The notes under the pieces are model-generated. The model made no database searches. It saw only the letters and a program-made list of their open reading frames with translations, and had not been told where the DNA came from. Below are positions 1 to 8,263 of a stretch of DNA of 64,000 bases, piece after piece. The stretch is from assembly GCA_910589035.1 (NCBI GenBank), contig CAJUSI010000026.1:186001-250000 (forward strand), in the 5' to 3' direction. Positions within the stretch are counted from its first letter, which is position 1. Each line of letters opens with the position of its first letter. Position numbers and translations under genes: made by a program. The DNA comes from an uncultured Acetatifactor sp. GTDB taxonomy: Bacteria; Bacillota; Clostridia; Lachnospirales; Lachnospiraceae.

Positions 1-632
1 CCAAGTCCACCAGAAATCATTCCAGATACTGCTCCCCAAAAAGCTCCATCTTCAAAACCTTCAAAAAATGTTTTGCCTGTAAATATACTTATAATTCCTC
101 CTGTAAGGCCACCCACTCCTGCACCAATTAGCGAACCAATTGCCATAGCACCCAATATTCCGCCAACACCAGTACATATAAGAATAATCGCTGCAATAAC
201 AATAACGACAGTTACAATTATCTTCCAATGCTCCCTGCACCACTCGCCAGCCTTCGCGCAGCCATCACAAAACTTTTCCCAGCCATTCATCTCACTCACA
301 GGCTTTAAATAATTATACTGTTCATAAAAATTATCCTTCCGCTGTCTGACCAGATCCGCAACTTCTTCATCTACACGAACTGCTTCCACTGTAAACTGCT
401 CAAGACCTTGATTCAGCAGATCAAGTGACTCCTCCTTCTCCTCCTGCGTTTGTGAAGCCGCCTGAATGGAATCGATGACGCTGCTCAGATCACAGATGCT
501 CTGGTTAATCTGCAGAGCCTTTGTCCTCATCGCAGATAATTCCGACTTATAATCCGTGACGGACTTTCTGGCACCGCTGACAAGTCCCGGCACCTGGTTC
601 ATCTTACCCGCATAAAGCGCAATCGTAGCCAT
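1..632 (-). CDS. T7SS toxin, N-terminal part (runs off window)
   Basis: Partial gene; its 3' end lies beyond base 1, so only about 210 N-terminal residues are visible. It starts MATIALYAGKMNQVPG and continues with a helical secretion module containing SICDLSSVIDSIQAASQTQ and a tryptophan-rich NGWEKFCDGCAKAGEWC stretch. A strongly hydrophobic segment (about residues 140-165) and a glycine-rich hydrophobic region follow. The same module begins the toxins at 8264-9829 and 14137-15618, so this is inferred to be a third polymorphic toxin exported by the adjacent type VII system. It resembles LXG-type effectors in layout, but I cannot confirm Pfam LXG membership. The toxic C-terminal domain is not visible. 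It follows the 51-residue gene after about 11 bases and is probably co-transcribed with it. Confidence 0.8.
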   Translation of the reverse strand, partial: MATIALYAGKMNQVPGLVSGARKSVTDYKSELSAMRTKALQINQSICDLSSVIDSIQAASQTQEEKEESLDLLNQGLEQFTVEAVRVDEEVADLVRQRKDNFYEQYNYLKPVSEMNGWEKFCDGCAKAGEWCREHWKIIVTVVIVIAAIILICTGVGGILGAMAIGSLIGAGVGGLTGGIISIFTGKTFFEGFEDGAFWGAVSGMISGGL

Positions 633-643
633 AATCCACCCCC

Positions 644-799
644 CTACCCTTTCTGTTCGGTCTCAGCCTCCGGCTCTGCAAAGATCAGATTATAAATTGT
701 GTTTTTATCCTGCCTGTCCAGCACTGTCAGTCTTGTGATCTCTCTCTTTTCTTTCTTTTCCTTAGATCCCACAGTGTCAAAATTATTTACTAATGCCAT
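644..799 (-). CDS. 51-residue T7SS-locus protein, unknown function
   Basis: Short ORF of 51 residues, MALVNNFDTVGSKEKKEKRE at the start, then a TVLDRQDKNTIYNLIFAEPE segment and an acidic tail. The start ATG lies 5 bases after the stop of the WXG protein gene and the stop is 11 bases before the toxin gene at 632, which supports a real gene in a tight operon. The upstream GGGGTAGGG is a tolerable ribosome binding site. There is no signal peptide or membrane segment. I do not recognise the family. By position it could be a toxin-dedicated partner or targeting factor, comparable to the small LXG-associated proteins of other Firmicutes, but this is inference from context only. Confidence 0.6.
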   Translation of the reverse strand: MALVNNFDTVGSKEKKEKREITRLTVLDRQDKNTIYNLIFAEPEAETEQKG

Positions 800-804
800 A
801 ATCC

Positions 805-1128
805 CTACCCCTCATTTCCTTCAGCCGTCTGCGGGTTTCTGTTGAATTCTCCAAGGGCGTTGTCCAATTCCAGATAATAGTCCTTGATATCCTTGACCAC
901 GCTGTTGTTAATGCTGTCCAGAATGTCCTTGATTCCCCCTATATTTTCAAGGATATGGTCCGTTTCGTGCTGATAAGCATCCGCTCCCTCTCCCTTCCAT
1001 TGGCCAAGCAGGGTGGAATTGATGGACTCAAACTTGTCCCTGATGCTGCTGAATTCCGCAACAGCCTCTGCGCTGCCGCTTTCGAAGCTTGAAATCTTTG
1101 AGATATCCGCCGATATAAATTCTGCCAT
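805..1128 (-). CDS. WXG100-family protein (ESX-type secreted substrate or partner)
   Basis: About 107 residues, predicted all-helical, with the WxG turn (LGQWKGEGADAY, W44 and G46) in mid-protein, which is the hallmark of WXG100/EsxA-like proteins. Members form helical hairpin dimers secreted by type VII systems, or act as partners of larger substrates. I chose the start MAEFISADIS because AGAAGGGAGAG lies 8-9 bases upstream; a longer in-frame ATG at 1149 would overlap the preceding essC2 gene and lacks its own site. It sits directly after the ATPase gene and before the 51-residue protein and toxin, suggesting that these three are a secretion unit. This is the only protein in the locus that keeps the tryptophan of the motif. 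Confidence 0.85.
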   Translation of the reverse strand: MAEFISADISKISSFESGSAEAVAEFSSIRDKFESINSTLLGQWKGEGADAYQHETDHILENIGGIKDILDSINNSVVKDIKDYYLELDNALGEFNRNPQTAEGNEG

Positions 1129-1132
1129 AGTC

Positions 1133-2908
1133 TTACTCTCCCTTCTCATATTTGATAAATTTGGCTTTTAATAAGGTGTCCGCTTCGATATCGTAAAAAT
1201 ATCCGTCACCCTTTTCGCATCTGGCATAATCTTCCTTCAATGCTTTTACATCCATATTGCCAAAAACAGTCCTCTGTCCCCGCTCACCTGCAAACTCCGC
1301 AATATTGTCAAGGAGAAACACGGTGGAAACCGTATTATTGAAAACGGCATTGGTATCCGGTTCATTGATTTTCTGGACATCCGAAAAGAGGAAAAGATAA
1401 CCTCTGTCCTCTGCCACGGCGGCCATCTGGGGCAATATTTTTTCGATAAAATATCTGTTTTCCATTGTGTTTAAGTAAACCAGTTTGCTCTGAATAATAA
1501 ATACGGTAAAGGGCGTATCCGGATATTCTTTCCTGCCTTGTATCCTGTTACAATCGGACTCCAGAGTAATTCCAAATATCCCGCCCATTACTTTTTTCGA
1601 TACCTGCAGATAGTTCTCATTTAAATAAAGATAGAACCTCTGAAGCGGCGAAAGCTTCCTGGTTATGGTCACTTCCGGTCTGGGATCAGACGTACCGTTC
1701 CTGGAGCCCGCCGCTCCCAGCTTTATGCTGCCCTCCTGATACCCGTTGAAATATTCGCTCTCCGCTTTCCCGCTCAGTCTGCGGTGTAAACCTTCCAGCT
1801 GCTTCCTGCCGTCGTCCAGGAACACCAGCCTTAAGTCAGTCTTCTGCCTCAGCAGGCCCTCCAGCAGCAGGCTGAGCAGATTCGTTTTTCCAAAGTCCCT
1901 CTTTCCGTAGATGGCGATGACATGGGACTGTCCCAAATCCACGGTTATGGGGCAGAAATTCACATAGTCCAGCCCCACGCTCACCGGAATCTTTCGCTCC
2001 TCCTTTTCCTCCTCCGGGTTCTGTTTCAGCTTCTCATATTCCCCTGCCGTCAATTCCTTTGGAAAGGTGCGGTACTTTTTTGCGCACCGCGTATATTTTC
2101 CGTCCGCAAAGCCGAATTTCTGCCGCAGTTTGGAGAGGAATTCCTCCTCCGAATCCGCGCCTCCGCCTGTCTTTGCAGGCTTATAGGGCAGGAGGCACTG
2201 CACCTCATAGGGCAGATTCATGCGGAAGGTCCCCGTTATGCCCTCCGGCTGAACCGTCACATTTGCGAAGCCATGACCCGGATTATTTCCTATCATTCCT
2301 GCCTTCCCGGAAAATATTTCCGCATATTTATCCTGGGGCATCTCGAACGCTATTTTCTGTTTAAAGCTGCCCAGAAACGGATTGACTCCTTTGGTTTCGG
2401 CCGCCGTCACCAGAATCGTAATCCCCTTCGAAAGCCCGTCGCGGCATAGCTTACCCAGCTTCTCCTGATAAGCCGAATACCTGGGCTCATCCAGGAAAGC
2501 ATTGAGATTGTCTATGATAAAGGTGGTATGCAGAGGCGGCTGCTCCGCATCGCGGTAATTTCTTCCGTTTAATTTCTCGATATTTTCCTTTAAAATATTT
2601 TCCATAATCCGGAAGACACGTTTGACATATTCTTCGTTCGAATTGTCGAAATATGCCGAAACCAGGGGAAATTCTTTATATTCTGCCAGCGCTCCTCCGA
2701 AGTCAAGAAGGAAGATCCGTTCCTGTCCCTCATTGTGCTTTTTATGAAGAATGTTGATCAGCGTCTTAATCAAAAATGTCTTGCCGCTCATGGCGGAGCC
2801 GAAGACCGCAATATTGGAATCCAGAAGGTCCACGATAAAGGGCGGCTGCATCTGTATGATGGGAATATCGAATTTCCCCAGGGTGCAAAGTATCTTCATT
2901 CTGCTCAT
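1133..2908 (-). CDS. EssC-like FtsK/SpoIIIE ATPase, C-terminal half (D2-D3) as separate gene
   Basis: Protein of 591 residues with two FtsK/SpoIIIE-type nucleotide-binding domains. The first P-loop is GSAMSGKT near residue 38, with FIIDNLNAF as its Walker-B-like strand. The second is IYGKRDFGKTN near residue 340, with a weak Walker B (FIIQSKLVYL). In canonical EssC these correspond to the second and third ATPase domains, which are often degenerate and bind substrates. Here they form their own gene: its ATG (2908) overlaps the stop of essC1 as ATGA, and GGGAGG lies 7 bases upstream; an ATG at 2923 is less likely. The overlap implies translational coupling and an equimolar partner of essC1. The product is inferred to be a membrane-recruited motor subunit of the type VII secretion machine. 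Confidence 0.85.
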   Translation of the reverse strand: MSRMKILCTLGKFDIPIIQMQPPFIVDLLDSNIAVFGSAMSGKTFLIKTLINILHKKHNEGQERIFLLDFGGALAEYKEFPLVSAYFDNSNEEYVKRVFRIMENILKENIEKLNGRNYRDAEQPPLHTTFIIDNLNAFLDEPRYSAYQEKLGKLCRDGLSKGITILVTAAETKGVNPFLGSFKQKIAFEMPQDKYAEIFSGKAGMIGNNPGHGFANVTVQPEGITGTFRMNLPYEVQCLLPYKPAKTGGGADSEEEFLSKLRQKFGFADGKYTRCAKKYRTFPKELTAGEYEKLKQNPEEEKEERKIPVSVGLDYVNFCPITVDLGQSHVIAIYGKRDFGKTNLLSLLLEGLLRQKTDLRLVFLDDGRKQLEGLHRRLSGKAESEYFNGYQEGSIKLGAAGSRNGTSDPRPEVTITRKLSPLQRFYLYLNENYLQVSKKVMGGIFGITLESDCNRIQGRKEYPDTPFTVFIIQSKLVYLNTMENRYFIEKILPQMAAVAEDRGYLFLFSDVQKINEPDTNAVFNNTVSTVFLLDNIAEFAGERGQRTVFGNMDVKALKEDYARCEKGDGYFYDIEADTLLKAKFIKYEKGE

Positions 2909-5900
2909 CCCAATTCCTCCCATTCTGTTTCGTCAAAGATCTGTCCGGGCAGTGGATCCAGGAATACCGGCACAGGCTTCTCCCTGTTTTGGCTTAACTG
3001 ATCGATTGTGCCTGTAATGTATGCCAGCTGGGTGTCGTTTTCATTGATGTTCTCGTTCTTTCTCTTCTCCTGCTCATTGTCCTTTTTAGATAAGTAAAAA
3101 TCCGCATCGTATCTTCCCGAATTTGCAACCCTTGCAGCCGCAACGGGCGGTTCGATATCCAGATTCTTGTTGGCTCCCGTGTAGGCGGACTGGAAATATT
3201 CGAATCTGGATCCTGTTCCCACCAGAAGATACGCGCGTCCGTTGAGGGGCATGGTGGGGGCCGCGGCGGCGGGGCTGTCGATCATTTCCTTCGACGCCTG
3301 TCTGGTGGCCACCTTAAGGCAGATCCTTGCCTTGGAATTCACCCGGATATCATCGGTGATGGCGCCCTCGATGTTCTGGGAGACAAGCACAATATGGAAT
3401 CCAAGGGTCCTGCCCACGCGGGCGATGGTGGTAATCTCCGCAATAAAGTCCACATCGTCGCTTTCGCTTGAGAACCTCTTCAATTCGGTAAACTCATCTA
3501 CTACCAGGATAAGGTGGGACAGTGGACGAAGCTTCGATGAATCCATCTCCAGCGCTTTCAGCTGTTTTTCGTTCAGCCTGGCTTTCCGCTTCTCAAATTC
3601 TTCGCTTTTGGCGGGGTCCTTTGCAAGCTCCTTCAGCTCCCGGATCAGCCTTATGGTGCGGATATACGCGTCCACATTGTCCACGCCAAGACCGGAAAGC
3701 AGAAGCTTGCGTTTCTTAATCTCCGCGTTCAGGGATTCCAGGAAACGCCTGAGCATATAGGAAGCTGAGATTCCCTCCTCTTCTCCTGCAGTATCCGTCA
3801 CGGCCCCCACACAATGGGAAAGCCCTCCCAGGCGGTCGGAGAATCCTCCTCCCTTCATATCCACCAGCATCAGGTTCAAATCCATGGGTGAAAATTTCAT
3901 GCACAGGCCGATGAGATAAGTGATAATGGTTTCCGATTTTCCCGATCCCGTGGTTCCTGCCACCAGCATATGAGGTCCGTCCGCTTTCTCATGAAGATCC
4001 AGGTACATGAGCCCGTGTTCGTTCTTGCCGATGGGTACGCACAGATTTTTGGTAATATCGTTTCTGTCGGTTTCCTTCCAGTTTTTTGCTATTTCCTTTC
4101 CGATCTCACCCTTTTGCACCTTTTCCGAAGTGTACCCGAACAGCTCAAAGAGCGTCACCATGGAGGGCACTTTGCCGTTTTCCGCAATGCGGGTATAATA
4201 AATAGCGCTCAGCTGCCGGAACGCCAGATCAAACCGGTCGTCATACCCATTCTCCCGGAATATGTATTCGTTTTCAAAATGCTTATATTCTATCAGCTTG
4301 TCCGTATCATTTGCCTGTTGCCTGTCCCCCTTTCCCTCGCTCAGTACATTGAGCAATTCCCTGCTCAGCACATTGTAGCGCAGGCTGCTGTTGGGATAAC
4401 TGTTCTTAATGTCCACTATATTCCCGCAGTATTTCGGAAGCTTGTCCTTGACGGGCTGAACGAACACAAAGGTAAGGCCGTTTGCGTTCACATACGCCTC
4501 CCCCTCCCTGGGGACCTCGGGCAGAAACTTTGAAAATCCCGTCTCCTTAATATCGTAGTCATGGAATACAATGCAGAGGATCTGGGTATATTTTTCTTCC
4601 GTCCTGCTTTCCTCCCCATCTTCCTTTGTGGATTTTGAACGTTCGTTCATAATGCTGAGCAGCTGGCCGAAGACCACCCCCGAACTGTCCTTATCGAACA
4701 CAAATTGGGAGATTCCGTCAAATAATTCGTTCGCATGGGGCAGATACCTGTAATTATCTAAAATCTCGTTCTGCCTCGCAATGTCTTCCTCCGGGTCGAA
4801 GAAGAACACAAACTGCAGATCCTCCGGAGAGTGGTAATATGTCAGTTCAAAAATCATATGCCGGATAAAATTCCGGGAGATCCCGGGACGATCCGAAATG
4901 ACTCCCATTGCCCCGCAGGATTTCAAATCCAGCAGAAGGGGAGGCTTTACCTCGTCGTCGCTTCTCAGATAATTGAAACCGATGATCTCATTGCTGTCCT
5001 GGGGATCCACGCCCTTATTGGCAAAGGTATAGGCCAGATCCGCCAGCGGAAACCGGTTTTTACATTCAGCCTCCTGGTCCTCGGTCGACATTTTCCGGAG
5101 GCGCCTTGTCTCTTTTCCGGAGGGGAGGATGATCTTTATCTCATCGCCGGTCTTTTTATAATAGATATCATAAAAAAACTGTTCTTTCTTTTCCGATTTG
5201 ATCTCGAACAGCGGCTTAACCTCGTCGGAGGTTCCCAGTGAGATTCTCATGAAATCACTGTCGTTTTGCGAACGGGAAAAAATCGACGAATCAATCTCCG
5301 CGGTATTCTGAAACAGTACCTCCATCTTCGGGTATACGCTGTTGAGATATTTGATATCGCTTTTCTGCCATTCCTTTATGGTTGCAATCTTGTTATTGAT
5401 ATAATTTTCATAGTTTTCCTTCCATTCCTGAACGCTTCTTCCGTATTCCTTCCTCTGCTTCATGTAGTTGTACAGGGAAGTGACAAGGGCTACAACCCCC
5501 ATCGCCCCCGACATTAACAGCATGGTATCGCCCATCCCGGAAGCCCCCGGAGAAAGTTTCATGACAAGGAGGCGGGCCGCCAGCATTCCTCCCGTGGAAA
5601 GCATGGTGGGAACGATCACGTCAATCAGGGAGGCTTTGTTTTTCCCCGGCATTTCTCCCGCTGGCAGGATATCTATGACGGAGGGCTCTATCACATTCAG
5701 GCGACGGGTGCTGATATTGTATTCCAGGGAATCATTGGAATTCAGGATATAACTGTTTCCTTTATCCTGAAACAATGTATTCGATATTACATTTGTTTCA
5801 TCGGTAAACAGAATGCAGCTGGATGTGACAAAGCCAAGCTCATCCAGATTTTTATCCGGAATCCCTTCTTCGGAAAAGTCAACAATGCGGTATTCTTCTT

Positions 5901-6114
5901 TCGCGCCATAGAGAATCTGCAGCTCCCGGCGGGTCTTAATGTATTCGTCCAGGAGCCTGAAATGTTCCTCATACTGCTCCGACTTTTTCAGGCCATAATA
6001 AATGGCTTCTATCAGGGCTTTGAGTGAAATATCCTTCAGCACAAGGAATGAGAGTTCATCATTTATACCCATGCCCTTAAATTTCGCGGAAATCATTATC
6101 TCGTTGTTTTTCAT
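2905..6114 (-). CDS. essC: EssC-like membrane ATPase, N-terminal half (TM + D1)
   Basis: Protein of 1069 residues, the core motor of the type VII secretion system. The N-terminus (residues 1-110, with NDELSFLVLKDISLKALIEA) is not an obvious FHA pair as in staphylococcal EssC; it looks more like the small beta-grasp EsaB/YukD fold, which is my inference. Two hydrophobic segments near residues 170-210 anchor it in the membrane. A linker follows, then a complete FtsK/SpoIIIE domain with Walker A GTTGSGKSE near residue 718, Walker B LILVVDEFTEL near 870, and the VSQNIEG region. The protein ends after this first ATPase domain; the remaining two are encoded by the overlapping downstream gene. GGAGG stands 10 bases before the ATG. 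Full-length EssC is usually about 1300-1500 residues, close to the sum of both halves here. Confidence 0.88.
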   Translation of the reverse strand: MKNNEIMISAKFKGMGINDELSFLVLKDISLKALIEAIYYGLKKSEQYEEHFRLLDEYIKTRRELQILYGAKEEYRIVDFSEEGIPDKNLDELGFVTSSCILFTDETNVISNTLFQDKGNSYILNSNDSLEYNISTRRLNVIEPSVIDILPAGEMPGKNKASLIDVIVPTMLSTGGMLAARLLVMKLSPGASGMGDTMLLMSGAMGVVALVTSLYNYMKQRKEYGRSVQEWKENYENYINNKIATIKEWQKSDIKYLNSVYPKMEVLFQNTAEIDSSIFSRSQNDSDFMRISLGTSDEVKPLFEIKSEKKEQFFYDIYYKKTGDEIKIILPSGKETRRLRKMSTEDQEAECKNRFPLADLAYTFANKGVDPQDSNEIIGFNYLRSDDEVKPPLLLDLKSCGAMGVISDRPGISRNFIRHMIFELTYYHSPEDLQFVFFFDPEEDIARQNEILDNYRYLPHANELFDGISQFVFDKDSSGVVFGQLLSIMNERSKSTKEDGEESRTEEKYTQILCIVFHDYDIKETGFSKFLPEVPREGEAYVNANGLTFVFVQPVKDKLPKYCGNIVDIKNSYPNSSLRYNVLSRELLNVLSEGKGDRQQANDTDKLIEYKHFENEYIFRENGYDDRFDLAFRQLSAIYYTRIAENGKVPSMVTLFELFGYTSEKVQKGEIGKEIAKNWKETDRNDITKNLCVPIGKNEHGLMYLDLHEKADGPHMLVAGTTGSGKSETIITYLIGLCMKFSPMDLNLMLVDMKGGGFSDRLGGLSHCVGAVTDTAGEEEGISASYMLRRFLESLNAEIKKRKLLLSGLGVDNVDAYIRTIRLIRELKELAKDPAKSEEFEKRKARLNEKQLKALEMDSSKLRPLSHLILVVDEFTELKRFSSESDDVDFIAEITTIARVGRTLGFHIVLVSQNIEGAITDDIRVNSKARICLKVATRQASKEMIDSPAAAAPTMPLNGRAYLLVGTGSRFEYFQSAYTGANKNLDIEPPVAAARVANSGRYDADFYLSKKDNEQEKRKNENINENDTQLAYITGTIDQLSQNREKPVPVFLDPLPGQIFDETEWEELG

Positions 6115-6301
6115 GAACCGTTTTCCTCCAGTTCCTTCAGGCTCTCATGAGCCTCTTTTACAGAGAATTGTTGTTTTATGCTCCTGGTATAGATATATCA
6201 GCCGCTTTCATGTTTCGGTTTGCGATTACTATTATGCCGCTGAGCTATTTCAACTCTCGCCCGCAATTCCGTTTTTGAATACAGATCAGCAGCAAAATAA
6301 T

Positions 6302-6871
6302 CTATTTTGAGGGTAAGCTGTCAGATATAACACTTTCCCTAAAAGGATCCATATAATTAAAAGAACTGTTTTCAAACAAACTTTCCAATGATTCTATACC
6401 ATATATTTTTTTATATTGCACTTCATCTTTCGTTATTGGAATAAGCCATAAAAAACGAACATCTTTTGAATCCGTCCTCAACCATTCCAGATCTGGGCCA
6501 TCTAAATATGGCAATGAAATCAAACCATATTCACATTTTGATCCAATATACCAGGGATAACCAAAATTTACCGTATGACCGGAACCTAAAGTATTGCCTG
6601 TCATATGATAGTGTGAAATCGCTGTAAGTAATTCGATTAAAAAATCATTTTCTGTAGGTGCTAAAATAAATAATTCCAACCCCTGCTTATTATTATCCTC
6701 AGACATACCACAAGTCGCATATGTCCAGGCATTTCGTTTTTCCGTCGGCCTAAACTTTAATACCCTAAAATCTGCAGTCAACTTGCTTATGGATCCACTA
6801 TTCATTTTAAACTCATAAAATTCATTCCAGTGATTATAATAATGTTCTTTGATATTATTAATTAAGTCCAT
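6302..6871 (-). CDS. SUFU-domain putative immunity protein
   Basis: Protein of 189 residues with the suppressor-of-fused hallmark TGNTLGSGHTVNFGYPW at about residues 91-107 and a following LISLPYLDGPDLEWL stretch. Bacterial SUFU-domain proteins are known mainly as immunity proteins in polymorphic toxin loci. There is no signal peptide, so it should act in the cytosol. It is the last of four small genes between the Hint toxin and the secretion ATPase. The coding sequence is noticeably AT-rich compared with essC beside it, as expected for exchanged toxin-immunity cassettes. The ribosome binding site (AAAGGAAATG) is weak and distant. Which toxin it neutralises cannot be decided from sequence; it may be an orphan left by earlier toxin replacement. 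Confidence 0.75.
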   Translation of the reverse strand: MDLINNIKEHYYNHWNEFYEFKMNSGSISKLTADFRVLKFRPTEKRNAWTYATCGMSEDNNKQGLELFILAPTENDFLIELLTAISHYHMTGNTLGSGHTVNFGYPWYIGSKCEYGLISLPYLDGPDLEWLRTDSKDVRFLWLIPITKDEVQYKKIYGIESLESLFENSSFNYMDPFRESVISDSLPSK

Positions 6872-6909
6872 ATTTTTGTTTCATTTCCTTTTAATATCTT
6901 GTCATTATA

Positions 6910-7188
6910 TCATTTTGCAAGCATTTCCTTTGCTCTGTTGATAATTTCATTTAATACATCACTATCAATAGTATTCTGGTATACCTGAACTTCAAATTGT
7001 TGAAGACTACTATTTTCCATTACACTTGCTATTAAGTCATCTTTTAACCATATTTCAACAGCAAAGTCCTCACTATCGGGGTAACTTGTTAAAATAAATT
7101 CATAATTTTGTTTCATCACATTTCTTCTTTTTTCCTTATTTAATGCATGTACAAAATTTGGAGCTTCAACTTTCCTATCTTCAGACAT
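6910..7188 (-). CDS. Small putative immunity-locus protein, unknown
   Basis: Protein of 92 residues (or 68 if the internal ATG at 7116, MKQNYEFILTSYPDSED, is used; neither start has a strong ribosome binding site). The sequence has a beta-rich middle (DFAVEIWLKDDLIASV and QQFEVQVYQNT) and a C-terminal helix. No signal peptide or membrane segment. I do not recognise the family. It lies between two putative immunity genes, is AT-rich like them, and is on the same strand with short spacing, so an immunity or accessory role is a guess from position. Confidence 0.6.
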   Translation of the reverse strand: MSEDRKVEAPNFVHALNKEKRRNVMKQNYEFILTSYPDSEDFAVEIWLKDDLIASVMENSSLQQFEVQVYQNTIDSDVLNEIINRAKEMLAK

Positions 7189-7229
7189 AAAAGTGCTGCC
7201 TAATTTCCTCTATAAAAACTAAAATAAAT

Positions 7230-7736
7230 TTAGGCATCGTATATTATTGTGTTACCTAACACAATAATATCTCCCCTATCATCTGCCTCTTTTTCAAAAA
7301 ATCGCCAGCATTCTTCATCATTTGTGACTTCTAAATACACCTCTAAAAAAACATCATTCTGAAAACATATCGTTAAATCACCAAACAGATTAAAATTAAC
7401 CTCTTTCACTACAAGTTTTTTTAACATGGAAGAATACGTATCATTCCATTCATCAAACTTATTCACTCCTGGGTTATCCCAATCAAAACTTTCTTCATCA
7501 AACACAGGATTCTTTAACTCTCCATAGGAAGGTCTATATTTATCTGTATCGGTTATTAATATCTTCTCATTATCGTAAAAACGAAACAATGTTTGCATTA
7601 ATAAAATATAATGCACCTCAAGTTCATCCATAAAATCAATCCAGATATCTCCATGATTTCTGCAAACCTCGGCAACTCTCGCACCAATGATAGCCTGTAA
7701 TTTATTATTGACAAAGTTTATTTCAATTTGCGTCAT
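7230..7736 (-). CDS. Putative immunity protein, paralogue B of tandem pair
   Basis: Protein of 168 residues, clearly paralogous to the product of the preceding gene (7723-8250). The two share the order: a short helix, W-I-x-F, an LQTxFRF-like segment (LMQTLFRFYDNEKILI here), a D-KYxP stretch, FDWD..G.N.FDEW, LVVKEV, GDL.I.F and EECWRFFE near the end. It begins inside the end of that gene (14-base overlap) with CGGAGG 10 bases upstream. There is no signal peptide and it is presumably cytosolic. Tandem diverged copies downstream of a polymorphic toxin are typical of immunity genes, each specific for a toxin variant. The family name is unknown to me, and the immunity role is inference from position and duplication. 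Confidence 0.7.
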   Translation of the reverse strand: MTQIEINFVNNKLQAIIGARVAEVCRNHGDIWIDFMDELEVHYILLMQTLFRFYDNEKILITDTDKYRPSYGELKNPVFDEESFDWDNPGVNKFDEWNDTYSSMLKKLVVKEVNFNLFGDLTICFQNDVFLEVYLEVTNDEECWRFFEKEADDRGDIIVLGNTIIYDA

Positions 7737-8250
7737 TTGAAAAATCCTCCGGGTTCAGAATTCCTTCTCCAGTTACAACAAGATGCGGTTTATTAGAATG
7801 ATACTCGAAAAATCTCCAGCATTCTTCACTTGAAGTGGTTTCTATCAAAACAGTAAGAATGATATTTTTATTAAAAATAATTTTCAAATCACCATAAGAA
7901 TTGACTTTTACTTCTTTTACAACCAATTTGCTTATCAAATTTGATTGATATTTATGAATCCACTCATCAAAAAGGTTGTTTCCTTGCTTATCCCAATCAA
8001 AATTCTCCGGCAAAAAAGAAGGAGCCTCTTTAATGAATGATACAGGTTGATATTTATCGCAGTCGGCTATCAGGACTTTTTCACTATCGCAAAATCGAAA
8101 GAAGGTCTGTAAGTGAAGTGCATATTCCCTGCCATCCCTGCTATGAAAGGCAATCCAAATCAAATCCGCGGCCCTGCCTATTTTGATGTTATTAGCATTT
8201 ATAATTTTTTTGAGTTGTTCCAAAATTATTTTTTTCTCAGATAATTTCAT
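7723..8250 (-). CDS. Putative immunity protein, paralogue A of tandem pair
   Basis: Protein of 175 residues starting 13 bases after the stop of the Hint-domain toxin, the normal place for the cognate immunity gene. It contains LHLQTFFRFCDSEKVLIADC, a KYQPVSF segment, FDWDKQGNNLFDEW, KLVVKEV and SSEECWRFFEYH, all matched in paralogue B downstream. GTGAGGAT precedes the ATG. No membrane or export signal is visible. The gene is AT-rich compared with the toxin's 5' part. I infer that it neutralises the C-terminal domain of the toxin at 8264-9829; the sequence itself shows no catalytic motif. Confidence 0.72.
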   Translation of the reverse strand: MKLSEKKIILEQLKKIINANNIKIGRAADLIWIAFHSRDGREYALHLQTFFRFCDSEKVLIADCDKYQPVSFIKEAPSFLPENFDWDKQGNNLFDEWIHKYQSNLISKLVVKEVKVNSYGDLKIIFNKNIILTVLIETTSSEECWRFFEYHSNKPHLVVTGEGILNPEDFSNDAN

Positions 8251-8263
8251 CTAATATCCTCAC

